Origin: Verrucomicrobiota bacterium
Lineage (GTDB): Bacteria; Verrucomicrobiota; Verrucomicrobiia; JADLBR01
Direction of reading: 5' to 3'
DNA length: 64,000 nucleotides
Assembly: GCA_029560585.1 (NCBI GenBank)
Contig: JAKQKQ010000093.1
Location: 83,560 to 147,559, forward strand
The notes below the pieces were generated by a model, which had not been told where the DNA came from, ran no database searches, and saw nothing but the letters and a program-made list of their open reading frames with translations. Below are positions 46,246 through 56,190 of the stretch, piece after piece; the stretch's first letter is position 1, and the number at the start of each line of letters is the position of its first letter. The position numbers and the translations under genes were made by a program.

Positions 46246-47748
46246 AATCTGACTCGCCGCGAGTATCGCGGCGACAAGGCCGTCGGCAGTATGGGGATCG
46301 GCCTCGGCGCCGGGCTCGCGGCCCAGGGCGCGCAGGCGCGCGCTCGTGGCTGGGCCGATGGAAGCAGCCTTCCAAGATCCGGGACACGCGATGCGCTGGG
46401 CAAACCACTGCTCCGCCGCAGAAGGGCTTGCGAAGGTCACCCAGTCGGCGCCCTCTTCGGCGAGCCTCGCACGACCGCCGAATGGATCCCCCGTCTCGGC
46501 CTCGGTCCGATAGGCCTCGACCACTTCGACGACCGCCCCCTGCTTCCGAAGAGACTGCTCAAGCGCCTCGCGACCGAGATTGCCGCGGGGCAAGAGTACG
46601 CGCTTCCCGCCCATGTCCATGTCGCGAAAAACCGCCGCGAGGGCATCGCCCGTGAATTTCGATGGCACAAGATCGGGCAACAGGTGGAGCGAGCGCAGCA
46701 CCGACGCGGTCTCCTCGCCAACGACGGCAAAGCGCGTGCCCGCAAGACCCCGGATGTCCGTCCCGACGCGAAACAGCGCGCCGAAGAATGCGCGCGCGGC
46801 ATTGGCGCTCGCAAAAGCGATCCAGTCAAATTCGCCGGCGCGCCGCGCTGAGGCCTCGAGCGCGGCCGGATCGGCAGGTGGCGCGATGCGGATGAGCGGC
46901 ACCTCGATGATATCCGCGCCGAGATCCTCCAATGCCAAGGCGAGCGGCTCTGCCTCCGTCGTGGGCCGAGTGACGACGACCCTCTGGCCAAACAGCGGCC
47001 CCCGGTCAAACCACCGAAGCTCATCGCCCATGGAGGCGACTCCACCCACGACAATCACGCCCGGTGGCCCGATGCGCTCGCGTTCCGCGGCGGTCGCCAG
47101 ATCGGCGAGCGTGCCGCGGACCGAACGCTGGCGGCGCAATGTGCCCCACTGCACCACGGCGGCCGGCGTGTCCGGCGCGGAGCCTGCCGCGATGAGATTC
47201 GCCGTGATCTCCCGCAACTTCCCCACGCCCATCAGGATGATCCGGGTGCCCTGAAAGCGCGCCAGGAGGGGATAATCCAGGTTGACGGCATGCTTGTGCG
47301 GATCGATGTGGCCCGTGGCCACGATGAACTCGGAACAATGATCCCTGTGCGTCACGGGAATCCCCGCGTACGCCGGCACGGCGATCGCCGACGTGATCCC
47401 GGGCACGATCTCAAACCGCAGTCCCGCCTTCGCCAATTGCTCGGCTTCCTCCCCGCCGCGCCCAAAAACGCACGGGTCACCGCCCTTGAGCCGCGCGACC
47501 ACCAGCCCCCGGCGCGTCCGGTCGATCAGTATCGCGTTTGTCGCCTCTTGTGTCAGCTCGGGATTGCGCGAGCGCTTTCCGGCCAAGACCTTCTCCGCAT
47601 CGGGCCGCGTCCAGCGCAGGAGGCGCGGATTGCAGAGATAGTCGTACACCACGACGTCGGCGCACGAGAGAATCTGCTGGGCACGAATCGTCAGCAGCCG
47701 GGGATCGCCCGGGCCCGCGCCGATCAGATAACAGATGCCAGTTGCCAA
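46243..47748 (-). CDS. cobA-hemD: Uroporphyrinogen-III C-methyltransferase / uroporphyrinogen-III synthase fusion
   Basis: A 501-residue bifunctional enzyme. Residues about 1-245 are SUMT (CobA): YLIGAGPGDPRLLTIRA, VVARLKGGDPCVFGRGGEEA, PGITSAIAVPAYAGIPVTHRD and GTRIILMGVGKL. It methylates uroporphyrinogen III twice to precorrin-2, leading to sirohaem and cobalamin. Residues about 252-500 are HemD (RVVVTRPTTEAEPLALALEDLG, WIAFASANAARAFFGAL, RVLLPRGNLGRE, WVTFASPSAAEQW), which closes hydroxymethylbilane to uroporphyrinogen III. The start appears to be TTG at 47748, since no in-frame ATG or GTG precedes the conserved N-terminus. This fusion is known in several phyla. Its stop is provided by the end of a repeat element. 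Confidence 0.93.
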   Translation of the reverse strand: MATGICYLIGAGPGDPRLLTIRAQQILSCADVVVYDYLCNPRLLRWTRPDAEKVLAGKRSRNPELTQEATNAILIDRTRRGLVVARLKGGDPCVFGRGGEEAEQLAKAGLRFEIVPGITSAIAVPAYAGIPVTHRDHCSEFIVATGHIDPHKHAVNLDYPLLARFQGTRIILMGVGKLREITANLIAAGSAPDTPAAVVQWGTLRRQRSVRGTLADLATAAERERIGPPGVIVVGGVASMGDELRWFDRGPLFGQRVVVTRPTTEAEPLALALEDLGADIIEVPLIRIAPPADPAALEASARRAGEFDWIAFASANAARAFFGALFRVGTDIRGLAGTRFAVVGEETASVLRSLHLLPDLVPSKFTGDALAAVFRDMDMGGKRVLLPRGNLGREALEQSLRKQGAVVEVVEAYRTEAETGDPFGGRARLAEEGADWVTFASPSAAEQWFAQRIACPGSWKAASIGPATSARLRALGREPGAEADPHTADGLVAAILAASQI

Positions 47749-47942
47749 GGTCAGGACTCTAGGGTGAAGACTGTGTCGAAATATGCCCTCGCTCCCGCGG
47801 GCGGGGTGGACGCGATGCCAAAGATTCGGCTGCCGACAGCGGGGCGTTGCGAGACCCAGATCATCGGCAGGAAGGTATCAGACGGGCGGAACGGCGGCAA
47901 CATCGGGCCAGATTCCCCGGCGGCTGCCATCGGCTCAATCGC

Positions 47943-50900
47943 TCATTTCGTTGCGATGGGTCCCAGGGCATCCGCGTCGTACACCTTGGTCCCGTTGCGG
48001 ACGGCAGCACGGTTGCGCAACTCCAACTCTCGCCTCGCCTGATACTTCGCCTCGCGCTCCCTGTCCTTTGCGCATGGCTCGAAACTGCAGGTGTCGCCTC
48101 GCGGGCGCACCCTCAGGCGCTCCTGCCCGGCACGGATGATCCCGATGGCCCCGTCATACGCCTCGCCCCCGGGACTCACGTCCGCCAAACATGGGCTGAG
48201 CTCGGGACGGTCGAAGCTGATCAGTGGTCCGCTGTTCTTGTCCCATCTCGCCGATTCCTGAAAATTCACCCCGGTCAATTCGGCCAAGCGCTTCAGTTCG
48301 TTGTCATCCAGAGGAGAGCGTCCGACCAGATTGGATGGGTAGGCCGTGGCGTAGCTCGGATAATAAGGGGCGTTCAGATCAAGCCATGTGTTTATCCTGT
48401 CCCAGTCTTCGTCGTCCAACCTCACATCATTGTGGCCTGCCCTGAGCACGGCCACCAGTCGGCTCGCGCGGGATCCCCAGGAGAAAGCCTGCTGTATCTG
48501 GGCCGGTCCCGCGCCCACCGTCGTCAGATAACCGTCGGGCTTCCGCCAACGCTGATGCAGGGATTCATAGGAGGCGTTGAAGAAGAGATCCCGGTCTCCG
48601 GCCAACACGAGCTTCGAGCCCGCCGGTTTTCCGAAATCGTGGCACGACACGCAATGCTTGTCCCAGACGGGCTGCATCTCTGTCACGTAGCTGTACAGCC
48701 GGCTCGGCCCGCGCCAACCATCGAGCTTGGCCGGCGCCTTTCCAGATGACCCCAAATGGGCTGTCTTCAAAGGCGGCGGCGCGAGCCTGTGCTCATGGCA
48801 ACCGATGCAACTGGCCCTCTCGCCAGATTGAAAGACGACACCGCTGCGCATGGAGTGTATCATGCGGCCATCCTTGTCGAGCAACTGGAAGAAGACGAAT
48901 TTGTCCGGGGGTATCTCGACAACGACCGAGCCGTCTTCCTCCACCGGGACCGTGCCGAGAATCCGCTTGTTCTCGAAATTGTGCCAGTTCATGGCGGGGC
49001 GATGGACACCTTGGCCCCCCCATGCCGGCGCGGTCCAATGCCTCTTCTCGGGGGACTCGACGACGCGCATCCATCTGATGTCGCCCCGCCTGACCCCCTG
49101 CATGTGCGTGCCCTGATAGGCGTCCATCACGTAGACCGTGGCCGGATTGTCGCCGTAGTCGCGCCTCACGGGAATCATGGGCGGCTTTGTCCTCGGCGCG
49201 ATCGGCACCGGGCTGAAGCAGGCGGGCTTTTCGGCGTGCACGAGCGTCTCGTTGCCGAATACGTCCACGAGGTAGATCCCCATCTCGGGTTTCTCCCCCT
49301 CCCCGCGAAATTCGAGATCGGCTATCTCGCGCGAGCAGAGGAAATACTTTTCGCTGAGCGGATACGGGTCCTGGTACCGCGGCCTGACCTTCGCGAAGGT
49401 GTCGATACCCCCGTTGCCCACGAACTCCATGGCGCTGGCCGGCCATGTCCTCAGGACTGCGGATCGTCCCTGGCCATCGGCGTCGAGCGCGCGCCGCCGG
49501 TCGATGATGCCAAGCGCCCCCCACGGGCGGTCGTGGCACGCGCCCAGCACGGCGATGACTGCATCCGCACCGGGCACCGGGCGGGCCTGGATGACGCCGC
49601 CAGGCGAAGGCGTGTTGTTGCCCCAGTAGATCGCATGACAGGTGCCGTCGGGGTTGACCGTCCAAAGCCCCTGCGCGTCACCGAAGTCACGGTCCACGTA
49701 TTCCCAGCGGTCGTACAAGATCCGGCCATCTGGCAGGAGGCGGCTGTGCCCCTCGAAGAGCGTGCTTCCGCCGATGCGGATGATGTTCGCCCCGTCGCCG
49801 TCCATCCGGTACAGGTTGGCCATGATATGCTGGTTGCAGCCGCAGTACTTTGGCTCGCGCGTGGACGAGAACACGATGCCCCCGTCCGGCAGATAGATGG
49901 GATCGATATCGGCGGCGCCGGCGAGCCCCGTCAACGGCCTCATGCCACTGCCGTCTGCGTTGATCTCGTAGATGTGGTAGTCATCCTCCATCCCCCCCCG
50001 CATCGAGAACAAGATGCGTTTGCCATCGAAGCTAATGTCGGGGTCGCGCGGGAGGCCATCCGCTCCCGCATCGAAGATCGTCCGCACGGCGCCCCCACTG
50101 GCGAGGTCGATGGCCTTCAGCGCGCCACCGCCGACATATTTTGACGTGTTGCACTCCCCCGTCAGAAAGATGGTCTCGGTATTGTGGTGGTCCCTCGCAT
50201 ATTGCCGACGCGTGGTGAACAAGATCGGCCGGTTGCAAAGCAGGGGGTTGGCCAGCATGGCCTCACGTTTCAGCGCGCGATAGTCCGCCGCCAGCCGCGC
50301 CCATCGTTCCGTCGTGGCGACGCCCGCCTCTCCCCTGCCGTCCGCCAGTTCCGCGCGGCACCGCTCCAATGCCTCCAGTCGGCCGATGAAGCCCGGGGCC
50401 GGATACTCCGAAAAACTTGTGCCGATGTCATCGATCGCGGCCCTCAGCGCATTCGCGTTGATGGCGGCGATCTCCTTCTCCAGGGCGAGACGCGCGCGCC
50501 TCGATGCCGCGTTCGATTCCGCCAACGGAACCAGTGCGCCATGGAATGTTATGTCGTCCACCAGGATGTGCCCCCATCCGCCCTCCTTCTGGTCAACAAC
50601 GCGAAGGCAGAGCGGTCTGCCCACCCAGTCGGGCGACACCTTGAAAGTCTCTCTGCGGAATGCCTGGCTATTCCGGCCCCCCGCAGACATGAGTTCCGTT
50701 CCATCCGCGGCCGAGCACAGCGCCATCCTGGTTTCATGCGAGGACCCCCCGGCGATCAGGAACGTTATCTCCGGGGAGCATAGTATGAAATCTGGCGACT
50801 CGACGACACCCATCTGCCCATCGGAGACACCTCCCCGCGCGTCCTCCAAGGTCGACAGGTGATACCTTCCCTGTTTGGCGTATCGCCCGGAACCGTGGAA

Positions 50901-51092
50901 CATCACGGCACGGTCCGACACCAGTTTTTCAAAACCGCTCTCGGTGATCTCCCATTTGCCCAGATTTCCGCCCTCGAAGTCGAAGTGTATCTCTTCGGCC
51001 TCGGCCGCCACCGCAAGGATGAGGCACACGCCAAGGAGCGCCGGTGATGCTCTCGTCAAACCAGGACGACCGGGATGCTTATGCGTCTTCAT
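47943..51092 (-). CDS. HzsA-related exported dihaem protein
   Basis: A 1049-residue secreted protein with signal segment ALLGVCLILAVAAEA. An N-terminal carbohydrate-binding-like sandwich (HFDFEGGNLGKWEITESG) and a helical linker are followed by a TolB/WD40-like propeller (DPDISFDGKRILFSMRGG, DIDPIYLPDGGIVFSSTRE, CGCNQHIMANLYRM, GRILYDRWEYVDRD). That segment resembles the hydrazine synthase alpha-subunit family. Two c-type haem motifs, CIGCH and CVSCH, lie near residues 762 and 813. HzsA-related proteins are frequent in non-anammox PVC genomes, so electron transfer or an unknown redox role is more likely than hydrazine synthesis. No HzsB or HzsC is present. It stands alone. Confidence 0.8.
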   Translation of the reverse strand: MKTHKHPGRPGLTRASPALLGVCLILAVAAEAEEIHFDFEGGNLGKWEITESGFEKLVSDRAVMFHGSGRYAKQGRYHLSTLEDARGGVSDGQMGVVESPDFILCSPEITFLIAGGSSHETRMALCSAADGTELMSAGGRNSQAFRRETFKVSPDWVGRPLCLRVVDQKEGGWGHILVDDITFHGALVPLAESNAASRRARLALEKEIAAINANALRAAIDDIGTSFSEYPAPGFIGRLEALERCRAELADGRGEAGVATTERWARLAADYRALKREAMLANPLLCNRPILFTTRRQYARDHHNTETIFLTGECNTSKYVGGGALKAIDLASGGAVRTIFDAGADGLPRDPDISFDGKRILFSMRGGMEDDYHIYEINADGSGMRPLTGLAGAADIDPIYLPDGGIVFSSTREPKYCGCNQHIMANLYRMDGDGANIIRIGGSTLFEGHSRLLPDGRILYDRWEYVDRDFGDAQGLWTVNPDGTCHAIYWGNNTPSPGGVIQARPVPGADAVIAVLGACHDRPWGALGIIDRRRALDADGQGRSAVLRTWPASAMEFVGNGGIDTFAKVRPRYQDPYPLSEKYFLCSREIADLEFRGEGEKPEMGIYLVDVFGNETLVHAEKPACFSPVPIAPRTKPPMIPVRRDYGDNPATVYVMDAYQGTHMQGVRRGDIRWMRVVESPEKRHWTAPAWGGQGVHRPAMNWHNFENKRILGTVPVEEDGSVVVEIPPDKFVFFQLLDKDGRMIHSMRSGVVFQSGERASCIGCHEHRLAPPPLKTAHLGSSGKAPAKLDGWRGPSRLYSYVTEMQPVWDKHCVSCHDFGKPAGSKLVLAGDRDLFFNASYESLHQRWRKPDGYLTTVGAGPAQIQQAFSWGSRASRLVAVLRAGHNDVRLDDEDWDRINTWLDLNAPYYPSYATAYPSNLVGRSPLDDNELKRLAELTGVNFQESARWDKNSGPLISFDRPELSPCLADVSPGGEAYDGAIGIIRAGQERLRVRPRGDTCSFEPCAKDREREAKYQARRELELRNRAAVRNGTKVYDADALGPIATK

Positions 51093-51237
51093 TTCTCAGG
51101 CCGTTCCGTCTCTTCCCTCAAGGCAACCACATTACCACAGACAAATACAATCTCCGACGACGAGACCCGAGCCCGTCATGTGGCTCGACGCGTCACTCAC
51201 CCGACAGACATGGCGTCCCATGGGTTCCTCCTGCCGC

Positions 51238-51607
51238 CTACCCGATCCGCGCGCCACACCCCGTGCAGAAACGTGCGTCGGGCCGCAGCGGTGTGCCGCA
51301 CTGCGAGCAAAACCGGGCTGCGGACTTGAGCGGGGGCGGTATCAGAGCAGGGGCCGCGGCCACGCCAAGCAGCAATCCCGTCAGTTCCGCCACAATCTTG
51401 GCGAGCCGATCGACCGAAAGCGTAAAGACCCGGACCTTCCCGGCGATCACGGAAAAGTCGAAGCCCCAAAGCATCGCGGGAGTGCGCACGAGCACGAGTT
51501 TGTAATCCTTCTGGCCGCACCGGCCTCTTGCGCGAAAAGGTGAATATCTGCAGCGCGATGGCTGCCACCAGCATCAGGAGCGAACCGAGCGTGATCAGCG
51601 GGACCAT
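51238..51607 (-). pseudogene. Zinc-ribbon membrane protein, apparently frameshifted
   Basis: From the ATG at 51607 one frame encodes a transmembrane segment (MVPLITLGSLLMLVAAIALQ), then turns into arginine-rich nonsense near 51520. The next frame continues sensibly from about there (KDYKLVLVRTPAMLWGFDFS) through a hydrophobic stretch (VAELTGLLLGVAAAPALIPPP) to a zinc ribbon, with FCSQCG and FCTGCG near the C-terminus, stop at 51238. A single-base indel or a programmed frameshift would join them. Alternatively only a short protein from the GTG at 51495 (85 residues) is made. Confidence 0.5.
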
Positions 51608-51673
51608 ATCTCGGATAGGGCAGTCACCTTAACTCACGGGCCGAAGAACAGGATGCCCCTCCCTTCAGGTCAC

Positions 51674-52732
51674 TCACCGCGAAATCCGCAGCACACGGTT
51701 GTTCATGCTGTCGGCGATGTATATCTCGCCGGTCTTCGGGTGAATGGAGACCCCGTGCGGCTGATTGAGGCCGCAGCGCAGTGGATCACCCCCGACGCCT
51801 TCGGAACCCTTGGTCCCCGTGCCGGCCACCCACCGGATTTTCTTCTCGCGGGGCAGATACCGGAGAATGAGGTGGTTGTCGGTGTCGGCGACGAGCACGC
51901 TGTCATCGCGATCGATGCAGAGGTGCTTCGGGCCGCTGAGCGGGGCATCGGCGGCCGACGAGCCATCCTTGGAAAGCCCCTTCGTTCCCTTCGCGTTGAT
52001 CACCGTGCGGATCCTGCCGTTGGGTTCGACGACCCTGAGAGCGTGGCCGCCGCGCTCCAAAATATAGACATTGCCCTTGTGGTCGGGCGCGACCGCGCGC
52101 GGATCCACGAGCGGCGCGTCGATGGCCTTTGCGCCGTCCTCCGGTTTACCCTTCTGGCCATTGCCCGCGATCACCTTTGATTTACCCGTGGCCAAGTCGA
52201 TGGCGTGGATGCGGCGGAGGTCGGCGACGTACAGGGTCTTGCCCGCAGGATCGAGGGTGATGCAATACGGCCCGCCGCCCTTGGCCTTGTCGGGCGGCAC
52301 GGAGAACCCCGGGATGGTGGAGACGGTGCTCGCCTTGACGTCCACCTTCCGAACGCAGCCGTTCCACGTGTCGGCAACGAGCACGTTGCCATCGGGCAGC
52401 ACAGCGATGTTGTGCGGACCGTGGAACTGCGCCGAGAGCGCGGGTCCGCCGTCCCCTGCCAACCCGGCCTCGCCCGTGCCCGCGATGTGCTCGAGACAAC
52501 CCTTGGGGTCTATCCGAAGCAACCGGTTGCCCGGCACCATCTCCACAATGTACATAGTTCCCGCAGGATCGAATTCGGTCGCGAAAGGCGTGCGGATCGT
52601 GGCCTCCGCCGCGGGGGAACCGATTCCCCCGCCCCCGCCGCCCACAACCAGAACAATCTTTGCGGCATCGAGGCCAACGGAGGAGATGACAAGAGCGAGA
52701 CCCACCGCACCAAAACGAACGCACGATCTCAT
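51674..52732 (-). CDS. Exported NHL-repeat beta-propeller protein
   Basis: A 352-residue protein from the ATG at 52732 with signal segment FGAVGLALVISSVGLDA. It is built of six NHL-type blades: GTMYIVEMVPGNRLLRID, HNIAVLPDGNVLVADTWNGC, LDPAGKTLYVADLRRI, APDHKGNVYILERGGHALR, HLCIDRDDSVLVADTDN and HPKTGEIYIADSMNNRVLR. The glycine run VVGGGGGGIGSPAAEATI is typical of the family's closing strand. Propellers like this act in binding or as peptidylglycine-lyase relatives; no catalytic residues were identified. It is 96 bp from the GH106-like gene. Confidence 0.85.
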   Translation of the reverse strand: MRSCVRFGAVGLALVISSVGLDAAKIVLVVGGGGGGIGSPAAEATIRTPFATEFDPAGTMYIVEMVPGNRLLRIDPKGCLEHIAGTGEAGLAGDGGPALSAQFHGPHNIAVLPDGNVLVADTWNGCVRKVDVKASTVSTIPGFSVPPDKAKGGGPYCITLDPAGKTLYVADLRRIHAIDLATGKSKVIAGNGQKGKPEDGAKAIDAPLVDPRAVAPDHKGNVYILERGGHALRVVEPNGRIRTVINAKGTKGLSKDGSSAADAPLSGPKHLCIDRDDSVLVADTDNHLILRYLPREKKIRWVAGTGTKGSEGVGGDPLRCGLNQPHGVSIHPKTGEIYIADSMNNRVLRISR

Positions 52733-52828
52733 GGCGCCATCCTATGGCCATGCCCCGAGATTGGCGAGCCCTCAGCCGCGGCCCCCCCGGCGCTCATGCT
52801 GCCCGATCTGAATTCAACGCCGTCCTGG

Positions 52829-55800
52829 TCACCGCCCAGCCTGCACCAGCACCGGCGGCTCCAGAAGTCCAAATGGAATCATGTAGTAGTCATCACGCCA
52901 GACCTTGGCGTTGCCGCCGAGGCGGGCGTCGTACCACTTGGCCTCACCGGGTTCGCGGTTGGGCCAACCGTTGTTGCAGCGGAAAGTCGCGGGCCCGACG
53001 GCCGTGAGTTCGCCGCCCTTGTGGTGGTGCGGGCCCATCAGGTTGCGAAGGCCATTCGTCAACGATATGCGAACCGCGTTCTTGCCGGGCCTGAGCGCCG
53101 CGGTGACATCCGTCTCCCACGGGCTCGCAAAGAGCGGCGGGCACGCCTTGCCATTCACGGTCACGTTGAGGACCACCGCCTCGAAATACGGGAACGCGAG
53201 CAGGTACTTCTTGGCGGCGTCGACCCGGTCGAGCGCGAACTCGCCATCGAGCAGAAACTCGCCCGCATAGAATGGGTAGCCCTGCGGCGCCAGATCGCCC
53301 ACGAAGGACTCCTTCTCGCGGGTCACGGCGAACCGTTTGAAGCTGTGGATCGGCTTTTTCTGCAACGCGCCCTCCTGATTGCGATAGGTGTCGGCGAGCG
53401 GCTTGTCCGCCGCCTCGGCAGTCACCGCAAAATCGCCGATGAGATAGATGCTCTCGATCTCCGTGCCATAGCGCGCGCGCGCCTTGAGGCTCGTGGGAAT
53501 CGCCGAAATATAATTCAGGGTCAGGACGATCTCGTTGCGCCCTTTCTGGAGCAGTCCATCGATGCCCTGGGCGCGGAAGGCGGCATCCCGATAGAATGCG
53601 TCGCCCCCGAAGGTCACGCGTTTGCCGTTGACCGTGATCGAGCTGTACATGGCGGGCTGCTCGACAACCAGCTGACACGACGCGGGGACTTCCGTAATCT
53701 CCGGCTCGAACTTGAGCCTGAGTTCGCCGCTGTAGGGGGTGCTGTGCGCGAAGCGGTCGTACAGGGCCAGCACGGGCTCCGGATCGCTCCACGTGGCGCC
53801 CCCATCCTTGGAGCAGCGCGCATAGTCGAGCGTCAGCGCGTTCGGGTCCACGCGCCGCCCCCGCCACGCCCCATCCAATCTCACAACCTCCGCCCGGGCG
53901 CCGGGCATCTCGTAGTCGCCATCGAACCCCTGCGAGACCTCGCCCATGGTCACGACCCACGTCTGCGCAGGCGCGAAAGCGATCGCGCAGGTACCGTCGG
54001 CCCCGGGTTTCAGGCGCAGGCGCTGCCCGCTGACGGGATTCCAGAGCGCGATCGCCGCGGCGCCGTCCCTGGGCCGGAGGGCGATCGTGCGGTCCTCGAG
54101 ACGAGAAGTGTTCGAGAGCTGGACCAGCGCCCCGTTCTCCACATCGCGCAGATGCGTCCACACCTCCTCGTTCCCCTCACCGCCCAAGGTAAACACGGGC
54201 GGGATTTTCCCGTTGAGTGCGGCGAGCCACCCGTCGGACTTCACCAGCGGCGCGACGGCCTTGAGGGCGGCGATCTCGGCCGCGTTCTCCTCCGCATCGA
54301 CCATCGCAGGATATTCCTCCGACACGAATACCGCGCCACCCTGGGCGGCGAACGTCTTGAGCAGCGCCAGCGTGGACGCGCGGATCGTCAGCATCCGCGG
54401 CACCACGACCGCGCGATAGGCCATCTTCCCGACCACGAAACGCCCGTTCTCGGCCCGGCCGATCTCTGAGATGATCTGCTCGTCGCCCAGATCGAAATTG
54501 CGGTGCGCCCGCATGAGGGCATCCAGGAGGCCGGCGAAGGCCGCATCGCGTTTGCCCGCGAGTTTCTGGGCGTGCTCGATGTAGTTCGATTCGATGGGAT
54601 GGAGCACGCAGACCTCCGGCGCGGTCTGGCCCACCGCTGCGAAGTAGCACATGCGCGCCGAGAAATCCTCGAAGGCCCTGTTGTATCTCCAGTAGGGCTG
54701 CTGGTAGCTGATGGTGGGCGGATAATCCCTCTTGCGCTCGCCCTTCATGCTGTACAGCGACAGGTGGGGGCACATGAAGTTCACGCCCATGAGCGTGTGC
54801 CAGGCCGTGATCCACATGCGGTCCTCAAACGTCATGTTGTGGCCGCTGATGCCGAAGAGCTCGCTCAGCCGACGCTTTCGCCCGTACTGGTTCGCGATGG
54901 ACGTCATGACTTTTCCGCAGTGCAGCGTGTTGTAGCGCAGTCCCAGGGCGTCGATGCCAGGCATCTGCATGTGCCGCAGTTGCTGCATGAGGGCGCCCTC
55001 GTTCTGCATGTTGCCCGTCGGTGAGTCCTCGCTGTTGTAGTGGCCAGTCCAGATGAAGCCGTTTGCCGCGCAGTAATCCCCGATCGGTTTGCTGAACGCC
55101 CGTTCGAAACAGGCCGCGACCGTCCGGAAATACTCCAGCCGCACCTTGCGCCAGTCGCCGACCTCGGCGAACAGCGACGGCAGGTCGGGCGCGAGCTCGC
55201 GACCCGCGCGGGCCTTGTAGGCAGGGGGAATGACCGGTGAGAAACTGACGGTGCCCTGGTTCGGGATCTTGCACCGCGGGCTGATCTGGGGCTCGTCGGT
55301 GAAGATGCCGAGGACGTGCGGCTTTCCCCCGAACTTCTTCACGTAGGGCACGTAGCTGCAGTCGATGAACGCCTTGACCATGTCCGGGTTCATCAGGTCG
55401 ACCCACGAGGTGCCGTTGAACCAGGCGTCGCCCAGCGGATTCACGTGGCAGACATACTTGTGGTCCGCATCCTCGAAAAGCACCGTGTCCGGCGCATTGA
55501 CAGCCTGATCCCTCTTCGCGCGCACGAGGCACCGCGCCTGAAAGGCCGGATCTTTGAGCGGGACCATGCCGCCGGCAAAACCGCTCGGCCATTTGTCCTC
55601 ATCATAGAACCACGCGTCGATGCCCAGCTCCTGCGAGCTCTTCACTCCCGCTGCCATCACCTCGAACCACCGGTCGCTGAGGTACTCGGTGAGCAGGCCG
55701 ATGCGGCTGTGCAGAAACGAGCCGCCGAAGCCGCCCTCCTTGAACAGCCGGAGCTGCCGATCGATCTCGGCGGGCTCCAGCTCGTCGTTCAACGAATAGA

Positions 55801-55963
55801 ACGGCACCGACCGATATTCGTTGGACGGCGCGCGGAAGACCGCCGGCTCAAAACGGCCAGACGCGCTTCCGGCGGCCGCGGCCTCCCCCGCCCCCGACGT
55901 GGGCGCCCCGGCGCACAGCAACGCGAGCAACACATTAGTTTTCCTTTTTATGAAATTCGTCAT
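52829..55963 (-). CDS. GH106-like glycosyl hydrolase (alpha-L-rhamnosidase family candidate)
   Basis: A 1044-residue exported enzyme. The ATG at 55963 has AAGGA six bases upstream and leads into MTNFIKRKTNVLLALLCAGA. The N-terminal barrel begins EYRSVPFYSLNDELEPAEIDRQL and contains GFGGSFLHSRIGL, DAWFYDEDKWPSGFAGG, a signature typical of GH106-type proteins, then HVLGIFTDEPQ and FIWTGHYNSEDSPTG. Candidate catalytic acids are the Glu/Asp of TDEPQ and of NSEDS. C-terminal beta-sandwiches (VQLSNTSRLEDRTIAL, YAGEFLLDGEFALDRV) bind sugar in the family. Rhamnosidase activity is inferred from the family; it would suit pectin or rhamnogalacturonan breakdown. Confidence 0.75.
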   Translation of the reverse strand: MTNFIKRKTNVLLALLCAGAPTSGAGEAAAAGSASGRFEPAVFRAPSNEYRSVPFYSLNDELEPAEIDRQLRLFKEGGFGGSFLHSRIGLLTEYLSDRWFEVMAAGVKSSQELGIDAWFYDEDKWPSGFAGGMVPLKDPAFQARCLVRAKRDQAVNAPDTVLFEDADHKYVCHVNPLGDAWFNGTSWVDLMNPDMVKAFIDCSYVPYVKKFGGKPHVLGIFTDEPQISPRCKIPNQGTVSFSPVIPPAYKARAGRELAPDLPSLFAEVGDWRKVRLEYFRTVAACFERAFSKPIGDYCAANGFIWTGHYNSEDSPTGNMQNEGALMQQLRHMQMPGIDALGLRYNTLHCGKVMTSIANQYGRKRRLSELFGISGHNMTFEDRMWITAWHTLMGVNFMCPHLSLYSMKGERKRDYPPTISYQQPYWRYNRAFEDFSARMCYFAAVGQTAPEVCVLHPIESNYIEHAQKLAGKRDAAFAGLLDALMRAHRNFDLGDEQIISEIGRAENGRFVVGKMAYRAVVVPRMLTIRASTLALLKTFAAQGGAVFVSEEYPAMVDAEENAAEIAALKAVAPLVKSDGWLAALNGKIPPVFTLGGEGNEEVWTHLRDVENGALVQLSNTSRLEDRTIALRPRDGAAAIALWNPVSGQRLRLKPGADGTCAIAFAPAQTWVVTMGEVSQGFDGDYEMPGARAEVVRLDGAWRGRRVDPNALTLDYARCSKDGGATWSDPEPVLALYDRFAHSTPYSGELRLKFEPEITEVPASCQLVVEQPAMYSSITVNGKRVTFGGDAFYRDAAFRAQGIDGLLQKGRNEIVLTLNYISAIPTSLKARARYGTEIESIYLIGDFAVTAEAADKPLADTYRNQEGALQKKPIHSFKRFAVTREKESFVGDLAPQGYPFYAGEFLLDGEFALDRVDAAKKYLLAFPYFEAVVLNVTVNGKACPPLFASPWETDVTAALRPGKNAVRISLTNGLRNLMGPHHHKGGELTAVGPATFRCNNGWPNREPGEAKWYDARLGGNAKVWRDDYYMIPFGLLEPPVLVQAGR

Positions 55964-56059
55964 GGTGTCCTTTTTCTTAATCTTTGGAGCAAACCAAAAA
56001 ACCGGGCGGGCGGCAAGATTGTCGCGATCGCCAGCCTCCGGCACACCTGCCTTACGTGG

Positions 56060-56079
56060 CGCAGGCAATCGTGCCTGCG
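56060..56079. repeat. Perfect 8-bp stem-loop (REP-like)
   Basis: CGCAGGCA, loop ATCG, TGCCTGCG. It lies between the RNA methyltransferase stop and the GH106-like start, with a second GGCAGGCAGGATTGCC-type inverted motif about 20 bases on. It could act as a transcript-end structure, but it lacks a T-run. Confidence 0.45.
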
Positions 56080-56190
56080 ACGATAGCCACAATCGGTTGG
56101 CGGCAGGCAGGATTGCCAGCCTCACCATCGCTCGGGGATCCGCGTGCGGGCAACGGCACGATCACGTCCCAGAAGGGCGCGAGCCCCGCG

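Noticed and set aside
47943..51092. Hydrazine synthase/anammox gene cluster
   Set aside because: Only an alpha-subunit-like protein is present, with no other subunits or anammox genes.
52205..54469. 754-codon open frame on the plus strand
   Set aside because: Antisense to the NHL and GH106-like genes; it crosses a gene boundary and shows no domain.
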